From the NCBI GenBank assembly GCA_018433775.1, contig JAHDQN010000064.1, positions 1-34,791 on the forward strand: a stretch of 34,791 nucleotides of DNA, read 5' to 3'. Source of the stretch: Deltaproteobacteria bacterium. Lineage in GTDB: Bacteria > Desulfobacterota > Desulfomonilia > UBA1062. Positions 34,619-34,791 of the stretch are shown piece after piece. The notes beneath the pieces are model-generated. The model searched no databases and was not told the origin of the DNA. It was given only the letters and a program-made list of their open reading frames with translations. Made by a program: the position numbers and the translations under genes. How positions within the stretch are numbered: the first letter of the stretch is position 1; the number at the start of each line of letters is the position of its first letter.

Positions 34619-34693
34619 CGTCCCCAAGGGGATTTGAACCCCTGTCGCCGGCGTGAAAGGCCGGTGTCCTGGGCCGAGCTAGACGATGGGGAC
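34619..34693 (-). tRNA. tRNA-Glu (TTC anticodon)
   Basis: A 75-nt cloverleaf on the minus strand. The acceptor pairs GTCCCCA with TGGGGAC and the discriminator is G. The anticodon stem CCGGC/GCCGG encloses loop CTTTCAC with anticodon TTC. The T-arm has GGTTCAAATCC. The 3' CCA is not encoded. It lies 6 bp after tRNA-Lys on the same strand. Confidence 0.95.
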
Positions 34694-34699
34694 ACACAG

Positions 34700-34772
34700 T
34701 GAGCCAGGAGGGACTCGAACCCTCGGCCACCGGATTAAAAGTCCGATGCTCTACCAACTGAGCTACTGGCTC
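34700..34772 (-). tRNA. tRNA-Lys (TTT anticodon)
   Basis: A 73-nt cloverleaf on the minus strand. The acceptor GAGCCAG pairs with CTGGCTC and the discriminator is A. The D-arm has AGCTCAGTTGGTAGAGC. The anticodon loop CTTTTAA carries TTT. The T-arm has GGTTCGAGTCC. No CCA is encoded. It is co-transcribed with tRNA-Glu. Confidence 0.95.
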
Positions 34773-34791
34773 GATTTGCCCCCCTATCTCA

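Noticed and set aside
34482..34757. Minus-strand open frame of 91 codons across the tRNA genes
   Set aside because: It is a translation of tRNA-Lys and tRNA-Glu; both fold as perfect cloverleaves, so this is not a protein gene.
1..34791. CRISPR arrays, prophage or defence islands
   Set aside because: No regularly spaced direct repeats, cas genes, integrase or phage structural genes were found in the window.

Overview
The window reads as a chromosomal segment of a GC-rich, Gram-negative anaerobe of the former Deltaproteobacteria (Desulfobacterota-like). The inference rests on GH57 sugar enzymes, a long-form HisG, PEP-CTERM/exosortase accessory genes, a PilB-PilT-PilC motor cluster and several small families that I associate with that group. 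No rRNA or ribosomal protein gene is present, so the taxonomy is not proven. By eye the left 4.5 kb is more AT-rich than the rest.

Layout. (1) 1-4403: secreted and envelope proteins. These are a zinc phospholipase C-like exported protein, a frameshifted remnant, a small PEP-CTERM protein behind a good sigma-54 promoter match, and a lipoprotein. (2) 4783-9948: a tight + strand operon of two GH57 enzymes and a GalT-like nucleotidylyltransferase, for alpha-glucan and sugar-phosphate metabolism. (3) 10121-15774: rsmE, a large TPR lipoprotein of the PEP-CTERM/EPS type, a membrane zinc metallopeptidase and a polyprenyl-phosphate sugar transferase. (4) 19735-15853 (minus strand): a small coiled-coil-like protein and lpd, then a hairpin element, then hisI-hisG-map coupled by ATGA overlaps. 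(5) 20153-25889: a plant-type 6-phosphofructokinase, an acidic protein with a PopZ-like C-terminus, a terminator, then valS-birA. (6) 26047-27605: a zinc-ribbon protein coupled to a ChbG/HpnK-type deacetylase, convergent with a PQ-loop-like membrane protein. (7) 31834-27806 (minus strand): pilB-pilT-pilC, the type IV pilus motors and platform, closed by a perfect hairpin. (8) 32024-34772: a conserved unknown, a REC-HD-GYP regulator, a triple-BON protein, and tRNA-Lys and tRNA-Glu.

Three threads link the genes. The PEP-CTERM protein, TPR lipoprotein and EPS sugar transferase look like satellites of an exosortase/exopolysaccharide system whose core (exosortase, PrsK/PrsR) lies outside the window. 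PilB carries an MshEN-type c-di-GMP-binding motif and lies close to an HD-GYP c-di-GMP phosphodiesterase, which suggests second-messenger control of pili. Two copies of a palindromic REP/MITE-like element sit directly at the stop codons of galT and lpd, and a possible solo end lies at 26020.

I found no CRISPR array, transposase, prophage or convincing new defence system. The best candidates for something undescribed are the palindromic element family, the PopZ-like acidic protein and the sigma-54-driven minimal PEP-CTERM protein.
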